Origin: Cellulophaga sp. BC115SP
GTDB taxonomy: Bacteria; Bacteroidota; Bacteroidia; Cytophagales; Spirosomataceae
Length of the DNA: 64,000 bases
Assembly (NCBI RefSeq): GCF_009905545.1
Contig: NZ_JAAALB010000019.1
Span: 59,373 to 123,372, forward strand
Direction: 5' to 3'
Shown here: positions 1 to 10,800 of the stretch, piece after piece
Layout of the letters: each line of letters opens with the position of its first letter
How positions within the stretch are numbered: the stretch's first letter is position 1
Notes under the pieces: model-generated
Seen by the model: the letters and a program-made list of their open reading frames with translations, nothing else
The model's database searches: none
What the model was told of the DNA's origin: nothing
Made by a program: the position numbers and the translations under genes

Positions 1-2838
1 TATACTACACAAGAAGTAGAAATCAAAAATCAATCAGTTATTGACCTAAAATTGGTATCAGATACCAAGTCACTACAAGAGGTAGTAGTAGTAGGTTACG
101 GTACTCAGAAAAAAGTAACCTTGACAGGTTCGGTATCGGATGTAAAAGGTAGTGAAATCGTGAAAAGCCCTCAGCCAAACTTATCAAACTCATTGGCAGG
201 TCGTTTCTCTGGTTTTATTGCGAACAACCGTGGTGGTGAACCTGGTTATGACGGTTCGAGCTATACCATTCGTGGTTTGGCATCGACAGGAAACAACGAC
301 GTGCTTATCGTTGTGGATGGTATTCCAGGACAAATTGGCGGTTTGGAACGCCTAGACCCAAATGACATTGAAAGTATTTCGGTATTGAAAGATGCTTCGG
401 CAGCTGTTTATGGTAGCCGTGCAGCCAATGGTGTAATCTTGGTAACAACTAAAAGAGGTACAACAGGCAAGCCGACTATCTCTTACAGCTTCAACCAAGG
501 ATTTAGTACGCCAACTCGCTTGCCAAAATTAGCAGATGCTCCTACGTATGCAACAATTTTGAATGAGATTGACTACTACAACAACCCAGCAGGTGGCATG
601 AATCAGCACTATTCAGCAGCTGAAATCACGAAGTTTGCGAATGGTTCTGATCCATTGAATTACCCAAATACTAACTGGCAGAAAGAGGCTTTGCAAAGTG
701 TTGCATTACAAAACCAACACAGTTTGACTGTAAACGGTGGTAACGAAAATACACGTTATTTCATGTCAATTGGTATGATCAATCAAGATGGTTTGTTGAA
801 AAACGGTGCTACCAAATACAACCAATACAACTTCCGTTCGAATATTGACGCCAACATTACAAAGGATTTCAAAGTAAGTTTGTCTCTCTCGGGTCGTCAA
901 GAAGACCGTCAGTATCCAATCAGTAGTGCAGGTAACACGTTCCGTTCGATTTATAGAGCTTATCCGACAGTAGTTGCAACTTATCCAAATGGATTGCCTT
1001 CGACAGGTGTTGAAAATAATAACCCTGTAGTATTAGGTACATCGTTAGGTGGTCTTAACAAAAACCCTACTACAGTATTTAACGGAATTTTGAGAGGTAG
1101 CTACAACTTACCTGTAAAAGGCTTAAGCGTAGACGGATTTTTGTCAATCGACAAATCGTATAACTTTTCGAAATCATTTAGCATCCCATACATCTTGTAT
1201 TCGTACAACCGCAATACCAATGCGTATGACCAAGTGGTAACAGGTGGTTCGGCTGGTGCAGCAACTTTATCTGAAGCACAAACTAACTCGTCTTTACAAA
1301 TCCAAAACATTAAGTTGAACTACAACTTAGCAACGGGTCGCCACAATGTAAACGCTTTTGTTGCATTTGAACAAAGTCAAAACCGTTCGGAGACTTTTGG
1401 TGCATCAAGATTGAATTACCCTACGCCATCAACGCCTGAACTTTCTCAAGGTGGTGCTGCGGCTACAGACAAAAACAACTACGGTAGTAGCTACAACTTT
1501 ACAAGAAGAAGTTATATCTCAAGAGTTGCTTACAATTATAGCGAGAAATATTTGGCAGAATTGCAAATGCGTGTAGATGGTTCATCAACGTTCCCAGATG
1601 GTAAGCAATATGGTTTCTTCCCATCGTTCTCGGCAGGTTGGAGAATTTCAGAAGAGCCTTGGTTCAAAAACAAAGTTACAAGTGTTGATGACTTAAAATT
1701 ACGTGCCTCTTACGGTACTTTGGGTAATGACAACGTAGGTCAGTTCCAGTATTACAACAACTACTCGTTCAATAACTCTTATGTAATCGGTGCTGATGTT
1801 ATTCACTCTGGTATTGACTTGACAAAATTGGCTAATCCAAATATCACTTGGGAAGTTGCTAAGAAATTAGACATCGGTTTGAATGCGACTATCTTCAAGA
1901 AATTATCTGCTGAAGTTACTTATTTCCAACAAAATCGTTCAGACATTCTTGCAGCTCGTAATGCTTCTATCCCTGGAGTTTCAGGTATTGTAAACCCTTA
2001 TGGTTCGGGTGCTTTAGTGCCAGATCAAAACATCGGTAAAGTGAGCAACGCTGGTATTGAAACTAGTGTAACGTACAACCACTCTGGAGCGTTCAGATAT
2101 ATGATTTCTGGAAACTTTACGTATGCAAAAAGTAAAATCGAATTTATCGATGAAGCTTCTGGCTTACCAGATTACCAACGTCAAACAGGTCGTCCTTTAA
2201 ATACTTATTTGTTATACAGATCTCTTGGTATTTTCAGAAGTCAAGCAGATTTGGACAAATATCCACACTTGACAGGTGCTCGTTTGGGTGATTTGATTTT
2301 GGAAGATTATAACAAAGACGGCAAAATCACAGCAGATGACCAAGTTCGTTCTGACTACGGAAACATTCCACAAATGACTTTTGGTTTGGTATTCAATGCA
2401 GGTTACAAAAACTTTGACTTCTCATTAGTATTTGCAGGACAAGCGCAAGTTAGCCAATATGTATTACCAGAATCTGGTTCAATCGGTAACTTCTACAGTA
2501 GCTGGGCAGACAATCGTTGGAGTCCAACTAATCCAAATGGAACGTATCCACGTGTAGACACTCGTTCTTCTTCTTCAGTAAACGGTGGCTTATACCCAAG
2601 TACTTTCTGGTTGAACAACGCTTCATTTGTTCGTTTGAAAAACCTTGAATTCGGCTATACACTTCCAAACAAATTATTGAGCAAATTAAATATCAAACAA
2701 TTAAGAGTTTATACTAACGCTTTCAACTTGTTGACATTTACAGGTGTGAAAGATTATGACCCAGAAGGAAACAGTTCAAGTGGACAATTCTACCCACAAC
2801 AACGCATTATGAACCTTGGTGTCAATGTTAAGTTTTAA
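1..2838 (+). CDS. SusC-like TonB-dependent outer-membrane receptor, 5'-truncated by window edge
   Basis: The reading frame is open from base 1, so the signal peptide and most of the carboxypeptidase-like domain lie outside the window. The visible part begins at the end of that domain, then the SusC linker SLQEVVVVGYGTQKK (about codons 24-38), the TonB plug with NDIESISVLKDASAAVYGSR, and a long beta-barrel ending in an aromatic residue (VNVKF), as expected for a protein inserted by the BAM machinery. A TTG at 52 is internal and is not the start. The family imports oligosaccharides bound by the partner SusD across the outer membrane using TonB energy. The SusD gene follows after 18 bp. The substrate is not readable from this gene alone; neighbouring GH5 and GH30 genes suggest a beta-linked glycan (inference). 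Confidence 0.96.
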   Translation, partial: YTTQEVEIKNQSVIDLKLVSDTKSLQEVVVVGYGTQKKVTLTGSVSDVKGSEIVKSPQPNLSNSLAGRFSGFIANNRGGEPGYDGSSYTIRGLASTGNNDVLIVVDGIPGQIGGLERLDPNDIESISVLKDASAAVYGSRAANGVILVTTKRGTTGKPTISYSFNQGFSTPTRLPKLADAPTYATILNEIDYYNNPAGGMNQHYSAAEITKFANGSDPLNYPNTNWQKEALQSVALQNQHSLTVNGGNENTRYFMSIGMINQDGLLKNGATKYNQYNFRSNIDANITKDFKVSLSLSGRQEDRQYPISSAGNTFRSIYRAYPTVVATYPNGLPSTGVENNNPVVLGTSLGGLNKNPTTVFNGILRGSYNLPVKGLSVDGFLSIDKSYNFSKSFSIPYILYSYNRNTNAYDQVVTGGSAGAATLSEAQTNSSLQIQNIKLNYNLATGRHNVNAFVAFEQSQNRSETFGASRLNYPTPSTPELSQGGAAATDKNNYGSSYNFTRRSYISRVAYNYSEKYLAELQMRVDGSSTFPDGKQYGFFPSFSAGWRISEEPWFKNKVTSVDDLKLRASYGTLGNDNVGQFQYYNNYSFNNSYVIGADVIHSGIDLTKLANPNITWEVAKKLDIGLNATIFKKLSAEVTYFQQNRSDILAARNASIPGVSGIVNPYGSGALVPDQNIGKVSNAGIETSVTYNHSGAFRYMISGNFTYAKSKIEFIDEASGLPDYQRQTGRPLNTYLLYRSLGIFRSQADLDKYPHLTGARLGDLILEDYNKDGKITADDQVRSDYGNIPQMTFGLVFNAGYKNFDFSLVFAGQAQVSQYVLPESGSIGNFYSSWADNRWSPTNPNGTYPRVDTRSSSSVNGGLYPSTFWLNNASFVRLKNLEFGYTLPNKLLSKLNIKQLRVYTNAFNLLTFTGVKDYDPEGNSSSGQFYPQQRIMNLGVNVKF

Positions 2839-2856
2839 TCTTTAATGTTTATTACA

Positions 2857-4542
2857 ATGAAATCTAGAAAATCTATTGCTATATCTTCTTGTCTGTTTGC
2901 TGTGTTATTATCAACTGCTTCGTGTAATACGGATTTGCTTGATGTAGTACCAACAGACCGCGTTTCGGATAGTTCCATCCTTACCGATTCAACCCTTTTC
3001 GAATCTTACGTAATCAACCGTTACATGGGTGTACGCTTGACAGACAAAGAAGCAGAAGGTACTCCTCCAGGCTTTGGTCGTGGTTTTGAATATGCGATGT
3101 GGTCGTCTGTAACCGATGAGTCTATTTACAACAATGACGATAATACTTGGTTAATTCAAAGAGGTCAATTAGCTCCAGAAAACACAGGTATTGCTGGTAC
3201 TATTTGGGGAAGAAGCTACCGTAGTATCCGTGAAATCAATTACGCTTTAGCGAATGTTCAGAAGGTAAACATGAGTGCAGGTATGAAAACTCGCTTGTCA
3301 GCTGAATTGCGTTTCTTGAGAGCATTCCGTTATCAGGACTTACTTCGTAACTACGGAGAGGTTGTATTGATGGGTGACAAAGTATATGAATTAGGAGAAG
3401 ATTTCAGTAATTCTGCAATCTATACTCGTTCTTCTATCAAAGATGTTACAGCTTATATCTTAGCTGAACTTGATGCGGCAAGCAAAGACTTACCTACGGC
3501 AAATAACAACACAAATTGGAAATTAGGTCGTGCTACTAAAGGAGCAGCCTTAGCGCTTAAAGCTCGTATAGCATTGTATGCAGCAAGTCCATTGTACAAT
3601 GCAGGTACTTGGCAAGCAGCAGCTAGCGCAGCCAAAGATATCATGAATATGGGTATGTATTCACTATACACTGGCGGTTATGATAAATTATTCTTAACTG
3701 CTGAAAACAACCCAGAAATCATCTTCGAACGTTTGTACACTCGTGGAGCTCGCCACGTGTGTTTAGAAATCTCAAACGCACCAAATGGTTTTGGTGGTTG
3801 GGGTGGTAACGTACCTTTGCAAAACTTTGTAGATGCGTACCAAATGAACAATGGTAAGTCTATCGATGATGCTTCTTCTGGTTACAACCCACAAGATCCA
3901 TACAAAAACCGTGACCCTCGTTTTTACATGACGGTTTTGACTAACGATGCAGCTTACAGAGGCAATACTGTTCAAAGCTTTGTACCTGGCGGAAAAGATA
4001 GTAAAGATGGTCCATCTAACTGGAATACTTCAAAAACTGGCTATTACTTGAAAAAATACATGAACGATGCTTTGCCAATCGATAACCCTTGGGATATTGC
4101 TGGTACGCAACCATGGATTTACTTCAGATATGCTGAGATTTTGTTGAGTTACGCTGAAGCACAAAATGAGGCTGCTGGTCCAGACCAAAGCGTTTACGAT
4201 GCCGTTAATGCTATCCGTAAAAGAACAGGCGTAAGTATGCCTGCACTTCCTACGGGCTTGTCACAAGCACAAATGCGTGATGCTATCCGTAAAGAACGTC
4301 AGGTTGAATTAGCTTTCGAAGAGCACCGTTATTATGATGTTCGTCGTTGGAAAATTGCCAATGTAACAGAAAATGTTCCTGCTTATGGTATGGATGTTAC
4401 CAAAAACGGTTCTACCTATACTTACACACGTAAAGAAGCGTTGTCGGGCAGACATTTTGAAGATAAGCACTATTTCCTACCTATCCCACGTGCTGAAATC
4501 CTTGCTTCTGGTGGCAAATTGACACAGAATGCTGGATATTAA
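2857..4542 (+). CDS. SusD/RagB-like glycan-binding outer-membrane lipoprotein
   Basis: A 561-residue SusD-family protein that caps the SusC barrel and binds glycan at the cell surface. The start at 2857 is preferred over the in-frame ATG at 2845 because it places MKSRKS directly before a hydrophobic stretch and the lipobox LLSTASC, giving a lipidated cysteine near residue 22. The N-terminal TPR-like region has LSAELRFLRAFRYQDLLRNYGE, typical of the family, and the C-terminal half has the conserved AIRKERQVELAFEEHRYYDVRRW block. The 18-bp gap to susC implies co-transcription. A hairpin and a family-1 repeat follow before the enzyme genes, which may lower downstream expression (inference). Confidence 0.95.
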   Translation: MKSRKSIAISSCLFAVLLSTASCNTDLLDVVPTDRVSDSSILTDSTLFESYVINRYMGVRLTDKEAEGTPPGFGRGFEYAMWSSVTDESIYNNDDNTWLIQRGQLAPENTGIAGTIWGRSYRSIREINYALANVQKVNMSAGMKTRLSAELRFLRAFRYQDLLRNYGEVVLMGDKVYELGEDFSNSAIYTRSSIKDVTAYILAELDAASKDLPTANNNTNWKLGRATKGAALALKARIALYAASPLYNAGTWQAAASAAKDIMNMGMYSLYTGGYDKLFLTAENNPEIIFERLYTRGARHVCLEISNAPNGFGGWGGNVPLQNFVDAYQMNNGKSIDDASSGYNPQDPYKNRDPRFYMTVLTNDAAYRGNTVQSFVPGGKDSKDGPSNWNTSKTGYYLKKYMNDALPIDNPWDIAGTQPWIYFRYAEILLSYAEAQNEAAGPDQSVYDAVNAIRKRTGVSMPALPTGLSQAQMRDAIRKERQVELAFEEHRYYDVRRWKIANVTENVPAYGMDVTKNGSTYTYTRKEALSGRHFEDKHYFLPIPRAEILASGGKLTQNAGY

Positions 4543-4569
4543 TTTGAATTGAAAATGTGAGGATTTGAA

Positions 4570-4616
4570 GATTTGAAAATGATTTAATATCATCGATAAT
4601 TTTCAAATCCTCTATT
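4570..4616 (+). terminator. Candidate terminator or attenuator after susD
   Basis: GATTTGAAAAT (4570-4580) pairs perfectly with ATTTTCAAATC (4599-4609) and is followed by a short U-rich run. A bulged extension can add GAGG/CCTC pairs. The T-run is modest, so partial termination between susD and the GH5 gene is more likely than complete stopping. Confidence 0.5.
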
Positions 4617-4702
4617 TTTATGTCTTGTAGAGTGCTTTAGGCCGTAAGCGATATGGCAACCTATTTTAAGCAAGGACAATGGTGTACAAAGGATTATAAA
4701 AC

Positions 4703-4870
4703 CGTTTATTTCAGATATCGGATATTGGATTTCGGAGGTGTATGCCTCTATATTTTGTAAAAAATAAAGGTATTTTTCTATGTATCCGAAATCAGAAATC
4801 CCAAATCTGCAATTGGTTGAAATCCTTCGAACAGTACTAACTCACAATTCACAACTCATCACTCACAATT
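4703..4870 (+). repeat. Family-1 intercistronic hairpin repeat, copy A
   Basis: An imperfect palindrome with GATTTCGGA (4728-4736) pairing with TCCGAAATC (4785-4793), then a conserved flank running from CCTTCGAACAGTACTAA (4824-4840) into CACAATTCACAACTC. The same module occurs on the minus strand at 48176-48300 and 49528-49693. This copy lies between susD and the GH5 gene in the 4543-4889 gap, pointing in the direction of transcription. It contains no credible ORF. Confidence 0.75.
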
Positions 4871-4889
4871 CCTGATATCTTCTAGTCCT

Positions 4890-5918
4890 ATGAAAAATTT
4901 ACTTTCCCTTATTCTTACCTCTGCCCTACTTTACTCTTGCTCTAAAGATTCAGTTGACACGCCAGTAATTCCGACAGACCCAGTGGTAAAAAATACAACG
5001 CCTGTGGGAGTAGATAGCATTGCAGGCGTCAATTGGGCTGATGCTCGTGATAACTTTGTCGATGGTTGGGTAATTCCCTCTGGACTTGAAGCAGGTGACG
5101 AATATGCAACTGTTTTTGCCAAATCAGAAGGCATTTTAACAGGTTTCCACAACCATATCAAAGGTCTCAATACGATTCGTTTGCCAATTAACCCTCCTTC
5201 TGTAAATGACATTTGGTGGTCACGCTACAAAGGTGCAATAGACAAGGCTATCAGTAAAAAAATACGTGTAGTCCTTTGCTGTTGGGAATCAGCTTCTGCC
5301 AAAAATGGTGTGATTGATAATAGTGCCGACTTTTGGCAAATGTGGACCGAGGTAGTACAGGACTATGGCAACAATCCTTATGTATATTTTGAAGTAATCA
5401 ATGAACCGTATGGCTATTCTCTGCAAACCTTGAGCGATGTATATGCCGAGTTTCTCCAAAGATTTCCTACACTTTCTCGCAAACGCATTATTTTGTCAGG
5501 AACAGGCTATTCGGAGGACGTAACTGGAATCGGAGCCGATAGCAGATTTTCTGAATGTTTGTTGGCATTACATAATTATGCTTTCTGGACGAACCGCACC
5601 CTGACAGAGTGGGAGTCTGACTGGAGACGTAGAATGGGTTCTTATGCGAAAAGAACCATCGTATCAGAATTTGGAGTAGCCATGAGCACAGGCAAGGACT
5701 ATATTGGTGGTACGCAATCCGATAATGAAATTGCCTATATGATTGCGTCTTCTAATGTTTTCAGAAACGATAAAGTCGCTAGTATCTATTGGCCAGGCTT
5801 GCGTGATGGTGATAGCTACAGTCTATTTTCAAGAGAAGGAACAGGCACCTCTATTACTCTAAAAATCATTAATCAATCAGGTATCAGTCGCCTCCGCTAT
5901 GGTTGGGGGATTGAATAG
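4890..5918 (+). CDS. GH5-type glycoside hydrolase, lipoprotein
   Basis: A 342-residue (beta/alpha)8 glycosidase of the GH5 type. The N-terminus MKNLLSLILTSALLYSCSKD is a lipoprotein signal with the lipidated cysteine at residue 17, so the enzyme is probably surface- or periplasm-anchored. Clan GH-A hallmarks are the strand-4 motif VYFEVINEP with acid/base E172, and the strand-7 motif IVSEFG with nucleophile E260; HNY (228-230) and the arginine in NTIRLP (R97) also fit. GH5 enzymes are endo-acting retaining beta-glycanases or glycosidases; the subfamily and substrate cannot be assigned by eye. It sits 348 bp after susD and 148 bp before the GH30 gene, so the two enzymes probably form the degradative part of this PUL. 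Confidence 0.88.
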   Translation: MKNLLSLILTSALLYSCSKDSVDTPVIPTDPVVKNTTPVGVDSIAGVNWADARDNFVDGWVIPSGLEAGDEYATVFAKSEGILTGFHNHIKGLNTIRLPINPPSVNDIWWSRYKGAIDKAISKKIRVVLCCWESASAKNGVIDNSADFWQMWTEVVQDYGNNPYVYFEVINEPYGYSLQTLSDVYAEFLQRFPTLSRKRIILSGTGYSEDVTGIGADSRFSECLLALHNYAFWTNRTLTEWESDWRRRMGSYAKRTIVSEFGVAMSTGKDYIGGTQSDNEIAYMIASSNVFRNDKVASIYWPGLRDGDSYSLFSREGTGTSITLKIINQSGISRLRYGWGIE

Positions 5919-6066
5919 TTATAATTGAGTGAGTTGGTGATTGAGTGAATGAGTGTTTTTTTTCTTTAAAACATTCAATGTAATCATCTGTAAAAAAACG
6001 CAACAATCGCTAATTCACCCCATTTCTAAAATACAATATCTGCTTAGTTACAAATATTTCAGCATT

Positions 6067-7611
6067 ATGTCATCTAAAAATACTTTTCAAAATTCGTTCA
6101 AAAAATGGTTAGTAACTGGGGCTCTGGGTTTGGGGTTTTCCTCTTTTGCTCAAGTACAGCAACAGCCAATTCTAGTAAAATTAAATCCTCAAAAAACCTT
6201 TCAGACCATTGAACATTTCGGTGGTTCGGACGCTTGGGCAGCTCAGTTTGTCGGAAATTGGCCTGATGCCAAAAGGAAAGCAATTGCCAAACTTCTATTT
6301 AGCCAAAACTTTGACAAAAACGGTCAGCCAGAGGGAATTGGTATGTCTATTTGGCGTTTCAATGTCGGGGCTGGCAGTACCGAGCAAGGTAAAGAAAGTG
6401 GTATCAAAGACGAATGGCGCAGAGCTGAATCTTTTCTCAACAACGATGGTTCGTATAACTGGGAAAAACAGGCTGCTCAAATTTGGTTTTTGCAAGAAGC
6501 CAAAAAATATCATGTCGATAAATTTTTAGCATTCACTAACTCCCCTCCTGTTCAGTTTACCACCAATAGAAAAGCCTTTGCTACGGCTGGGAAACCCAAT
6601 TTAGCTCCTGACCAATACGACAATTTTGCACAATTCTTAACGGAGGTTATTAAAGGAGTTAAACAAAAAACAGGCATTACATTCGATTACGTGAGCGCTA
6701 CCAACGAACCTCAATGGGATTGGAGCGATGGTGGTCAGGAAGGAACACCTTTTGAAAATGAGCATATCGCAGGTATAAACAAAGCCCTCAGTAAAAAGCT
6801 TTTGGCAGCCAAATTACCTACCGAAATTTCTATTGCCGAAGCTGGCCAGCTCAATTATCTATATAGTCCATTCAACAAACCTGCACGTGGCTCTCAGGTG
6901 GAAGAATTTTTCCAGAAATCAGGAAAATATTACTTAGGAGATTTGTCTAATATAAACAAATCTATCGGCGGACATAGTTATTTTACCACCTCGCCTTACA
7001 AAGATGCTAGTCAGATGAGAAAACAGCTTGCCTCAACGGTATCTAAAGTTGAAGGTCTTCATTATTGGATGACTGAGTACTGTATTTTGGGTGATAATGC
7101 TGGCGAAATCGAAGGCAATGGCAAAGATGTAGGAATGAACTCGGCGTTATATGTTGCCAAAGTGATCCACAATGACCTTGTCAACGGTAATGCCTCCGCT
7201 TGGCACTGGTGGACTTCTATTTCTGCTTATAATTACAAAGATGGTTTGGTGTATATCGACAAAAACAAAACCGATGGCCAATATGAAGACAGTAAAATAT
7301 TATGGGCATTTGGTAATTTTAGCCGCTTTGTAAGACCTGGCGCACAGCGTATTGAAGCAGATTTGGCACAAGAAGCCTCTGATAAACTATTGGTTTCGGC
7401 GTATAAAGATTTGAAAAGAAAGCAGTCTATTGTAGTGCTCGTCAACCACTCAAACGAAGCTCTTGCTATCAATTTGGATGGAATCAAGACAAAAATGATA
7501 GTAGCGTATCAAACGACTGAAAATGCGAATTTACAGCCTGTCAAAGTCAATAAATTGTCTAATATTAGTATCCCAGCTCGTTCGGTGGTAACATTACTTA
7601 CTTCGATCTAA
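6067..7611 (+). CDS. GH30 glycoside hydrolase, secreted
   Basis: A 514-residue GH30 family enzyme. The ATG at 6067 is chosen over an upstream in-frame extension because it is followed by a signal peptide (KKWLVTGALGLGFSSFAQ, cleavage near residue 29). The GH-A barrel has FGGSDAW near residue 51, the acid/base motif SATNEP with E214 and the nucleophile motif YWMTEYC with E337; a GH30 side beta-domain forms the C-terminal 100 residues. GH30 members include endo-beta-1,6-galactanases, beta-1,6-glucanases, xylanases and glucocerebrosidases; the gene context with a GH2 beta-galactosidase makes a beta-1,6-galactan or glucan possible, but that is inference. A strong terminator follows. Confidence 0.92.
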   Translation: MSSKNTFQNSFKKWLVTGALGLGFSSFAQVQQQPILVKLNPQKTFQTIEHFGGSDAWAAQFVGNWPDAKRKAIAKLLFSQNFDKNGQPEGIGMSIWRFNVGAGSTEQGKESGIKDEWRRAESFLNNDGSYNWEKQAAQIWFLQEAKKYHVDKFLAFTNSPPVQFTTNRKAFATAGKPNLAPDQYDNFAQFLTEVIKGVKQKTGITFDYVSATNEPQWDWSDGGQEGTPFENEHIAGINKALSKKLLAAKLPTEISIAEAGQLNYLYSPFNKPARGSQVEEFFQKSGKYYLGDLSNINKSIGGHSYFTTSPYKDASQMRKQLASTVSKVEGLHYWMTEYCILGDNAGEIEGNGKDVGMNSALYVAKVIHNDLVNGNASAWHWWTSISAYNYKDGLVYIDKNKTDGQYEDSKILWAFGNFSRFVRPGAQRIEADLAQEASDKLLVSAYKDLKRKQSIVVLVNHSNEALAINLDGIKTKMIVAYQTTENANLQPVKVNKLSNISIPARSVVTLLTSI

Positions 7612-7624
7612 GCACTTCAAATTG

Positions 7625-7669
7625 GGTATTGGTGGCGAAATACGTTTTGCTATCAATACCTTTTTTTTT
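7625..7669 (+). terminator. Rho-independent terminator after the GH30 gene
   Basis: GGTATTG (7625-7631) pairs with CAATACC (7654-7660), and the intervening arms continue pairing with G-U pairs to a TACG tetraloop, giving a stem of about 16 pairs. A run of about nine T follows immediately. This is the clearest intrinsic terminator on the + strand and separates the SusCD-GH5-GH30 unit from the next gene. Confidence 0.85.
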
Positions 7670-7740
7670 AAAAGAGAATTTCAATCTTTTGTTTTTAATT
7701 TATAAGTCTTAAAAATGAAAAGATTTGTATTTATTTTCAT

Positions 7741-7826
7741 GAAATCCTGCTGTTTGAGCCGAAGGCGAGTTTAGGATTTCTTGACTTTCTTTTGTTACTT
7801 TTCTTGTGTCAAGACAAGAAAAGTAA
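7741..7826 (+). repeat. Family-2 double stem-loop repeat, copy 1
   Basis: Two hairpins: GAAATCCT (7741-7748) with AGGATTTC (7773-7780), enclosing the loop core TGTTTGAGCCGAAGGCGAG; then TTACTTTTCTTGT (7795-7807) with ACAAGAAAAGTAA (7814-7826), a perfect 13-bp stem. The same arrangement recurs on the minus strand at 54975-55103 and 46680-46757. Similarity with the 54975 copy continues through AAATTTTGTTTTTTC, up to the start of the next gene. It lies in the 7612-7890 gap, which otherwise holds only the terminator. Confidence 0.8.
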
Positions 7827-7890
7827 GGTGTGGCTATGAGAAATTTTGTTTTTTCAACAAATGCCAAATAAAATTTTCAAACATACTCTT

Positions 7891-10800
7891 ATGAAAAAAC
7901 TTTTACCACTTCTTTTTCTTCCTTTTCTTTTTTCCTGTAAAAATTCTTCCAACAGTCCTCTTTTTCGATTAGTCAGCGCCGAAGAATCTGGGGTAAATTT
8001 CAACAATCTTGTTGAGGAAAACGAAGAGCTAAACTTGCTCAAATACCAATATATGTACAACGGAGGAGGCGTTGCCGTCGGCGATGTCAATGGCGATGGA
8101 CTGGCTGATGTATATTTTTCGGGAAATATGGTTGAAAATAAATTGTATCTTAACAAAGGCAAACAAGGAAATAGTCCTTTTTCTTTTGAAGATATTACTG
8201 AAAAAGCAGGCGTAAAAGGTAGAAAAAAATGGAAAACTGGCGTGTCTATGATTGACATCAACGCCGACGGGAAACTAGATATTTATGTTTGTTATTCGGG
8301 ACCAGGAACCGATGAAGAACGTAAAAATGAGCTATATATCAATAATGGACTCGTCAATGGCGTGCCTACTTTTACCGAATCAGCCGAAAAATACGGGTTA
8401 GAAGCCTCTGGAACTTACACCACTCAGGTCGCTTTCTTTGATATGGACAAAGATGGCGACCTTGACTGTTTTATGGCCAACCATGCAGATATGTTTTACA
8501 ACGCCTTTTTCAATACTGAAAGATTAAGGAATACTCGTCACCCTAAATTTGGTAATCGATTATACCGAAATGATGAGGGGTATTTTCATGAAATAAGCGT
8601 CGAGGCAGGTGTTCATGGAAGCGGTTTAAACTTTGGGTTAAGCGTCTCAGTTGGTGACCTCAACCAAGACAATTGGCCAGATTTGTATGTTGCTAACGAC
8701 TACAATGAGCAAGATTTTCTGTATATCAATCAACAAAATGGCACCTTCAAGGAAGTTCTCAAACAGAGTATGGGACATATCTCCAAAAACTCGATGGGTA
8801 CGGGCATTGTGGATTTCAACAACGATGAACTAGCCGATATTGTAAGTTTGGATATGCTTCCCGAATCTAATTATCGTCAAAAGCTATTAAAAGGTCCTGA
8901 CGAATATGATACCTATCAATTGCTGGTAGATAGTGGTTTTTACCACCAAAATACCCGCAATATGCTTCAAATCAATCAGGGATTATCCAACAAAGGTGTT
9001 CCTATTTTTAGTGAAGTGGGACAGATGGCAGGAATTTCCAACACCGACTGGTCGTGGAGTCCGCTAGCAGGTGATTTTGACAATGATGGTAGAAAAGATT
9101 TGCTCGTGACTAACGGCTTTTTACGAGATTTTACCAATATGGATTTTCTGAAATATACTTACCAAGAAGAAATCAATAAAGCGCAAAACTCAGGTCAGCA
9201 ACTCAATACTTGGCAATTAATTCAACAAATGCCAAGTACCAAAACGAGTAATTACGTGTTCAGAAATATCAGTCAAAATCAGTTTGCTCAGTTTGAAGAT
9301 GCCACAAAATCATGGGGCTTAGAAGAACCAACCGTTAGTACAGGAGCAGCGTATGCCGATTTAGACAATGATGGAGATTTGGATTTGATTATCAATAACA
9401 CGAATCAGGTGGCACAAATTTATGAAAACCAACATTCTCCTGAACAATCGCATTTTCTCAAAATTCAATTAAAAGGCAACGTGCCTAATACCACAGGCAT
9501 TGGCGCAAAGGTTGTTGTTAAAACCAAAGACCAAACCCAAATGCAAGAGCTCTATCCCGCTCAAGGATTCCAAAGTAGTGTGGAACCTATCTTACATTTT
9601 GGACTAGGGCAAAATACAAAAATTGAGTCAGTAGAGATATATTGGAGTTCTGGGAAAAAGAGTATTTTATCAAATCAGCAAGCTAATCAAACTTTGCAGG
9701 TAGCCGAAGCCACGGCACAAGAAGGTGTGTATCAATACCCTCAAACCGCTGCGCTTTTTGAAGATGTCACCCAACAATCTCAGTTTTCTTTTGAACATAA
9801 AGCCATCCCGTATGTCGATTTCAAACATCAGGCTCTTCTCCCTTATCAACTTTCAAAAGTGGGTCCATTTACCGCTACTGCCGATGTTAATGGTGACGGT
9901 TTAGAAGATGTTTTTGTCGGAGGTAATAGTCAACAAGGAGGTGTTTTGTTGATACAACAAGTCAATGGTACATTCAAACCTGCGTCTTCTCAGCCATGGC
10001 AACAACAAACCGTTTATCAGGATATGGGAATAACTTTTTTTGATGCTGACGGAGACCATGACCTCGATTTGTTTATTGCCCGAGGCAGTGCGGCATTTGG
10101 TGCAGTCCCAGAGGCTTCACAAGATGTCTTATTTATCAATGACGGAAAAGGGATATTTAGCCTGAGTATGAATGCACTTCCCAATATGCAAAGCAACGGA
10201 AGTTGCGTTTCGGCAGGTGATTTTGACAAAGATGGAGATATAGACTTATTCGTGGGTGGACGCTCTATTCCGAATCGGTACCCAGAAGCTGACCAAAGCT
10301 ATTTACTCAAAAATGAGAGCAGAGGGAGTATCGTCAAATTTACACCTGTTCAGACAGAGTCTTTGGCATCATTAGGTATTGTAACCACCTCCGTATGGCA
10401 TGACATCAATCAAGATGGCTGGATTGACCTAATCGTGGCTGGCGAGTTGATGCCTATTACTATTCTAGAAAATCAAAAAGGTAAACTCGTTGATAAAACC
10501 GAAGCCTATCACTTAGAAAAAAGTCATGGAATGTGGAGCAAAATTCAGTTGGAAGATATGGATAATGATGGTGATATGGATTTGATTGCTGGAAATGCTG
10601 GGCTAAATTCTCAGCTAAAAGCCAATGAACAAGAGCCTCTGACGATTACTTATGCAGATTTTGACCAAAACGAAACCATTGACCCTATGATTTGCTATTT
10701 CATTCAAGGCAAAAGCTATCCGATGGCATCGCTCGACGAAACGGCTACACAAATGCCATGGATAAGGAAGAAATTCTTAAAATATCATGATTATGCTCAA

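Noticed and set aside
7854..8261. 135-codon minus-strand ORF
   Set aside because: Antisense shadow of the FG-GAP lipoprotein, whose frame has strong domain evidence.
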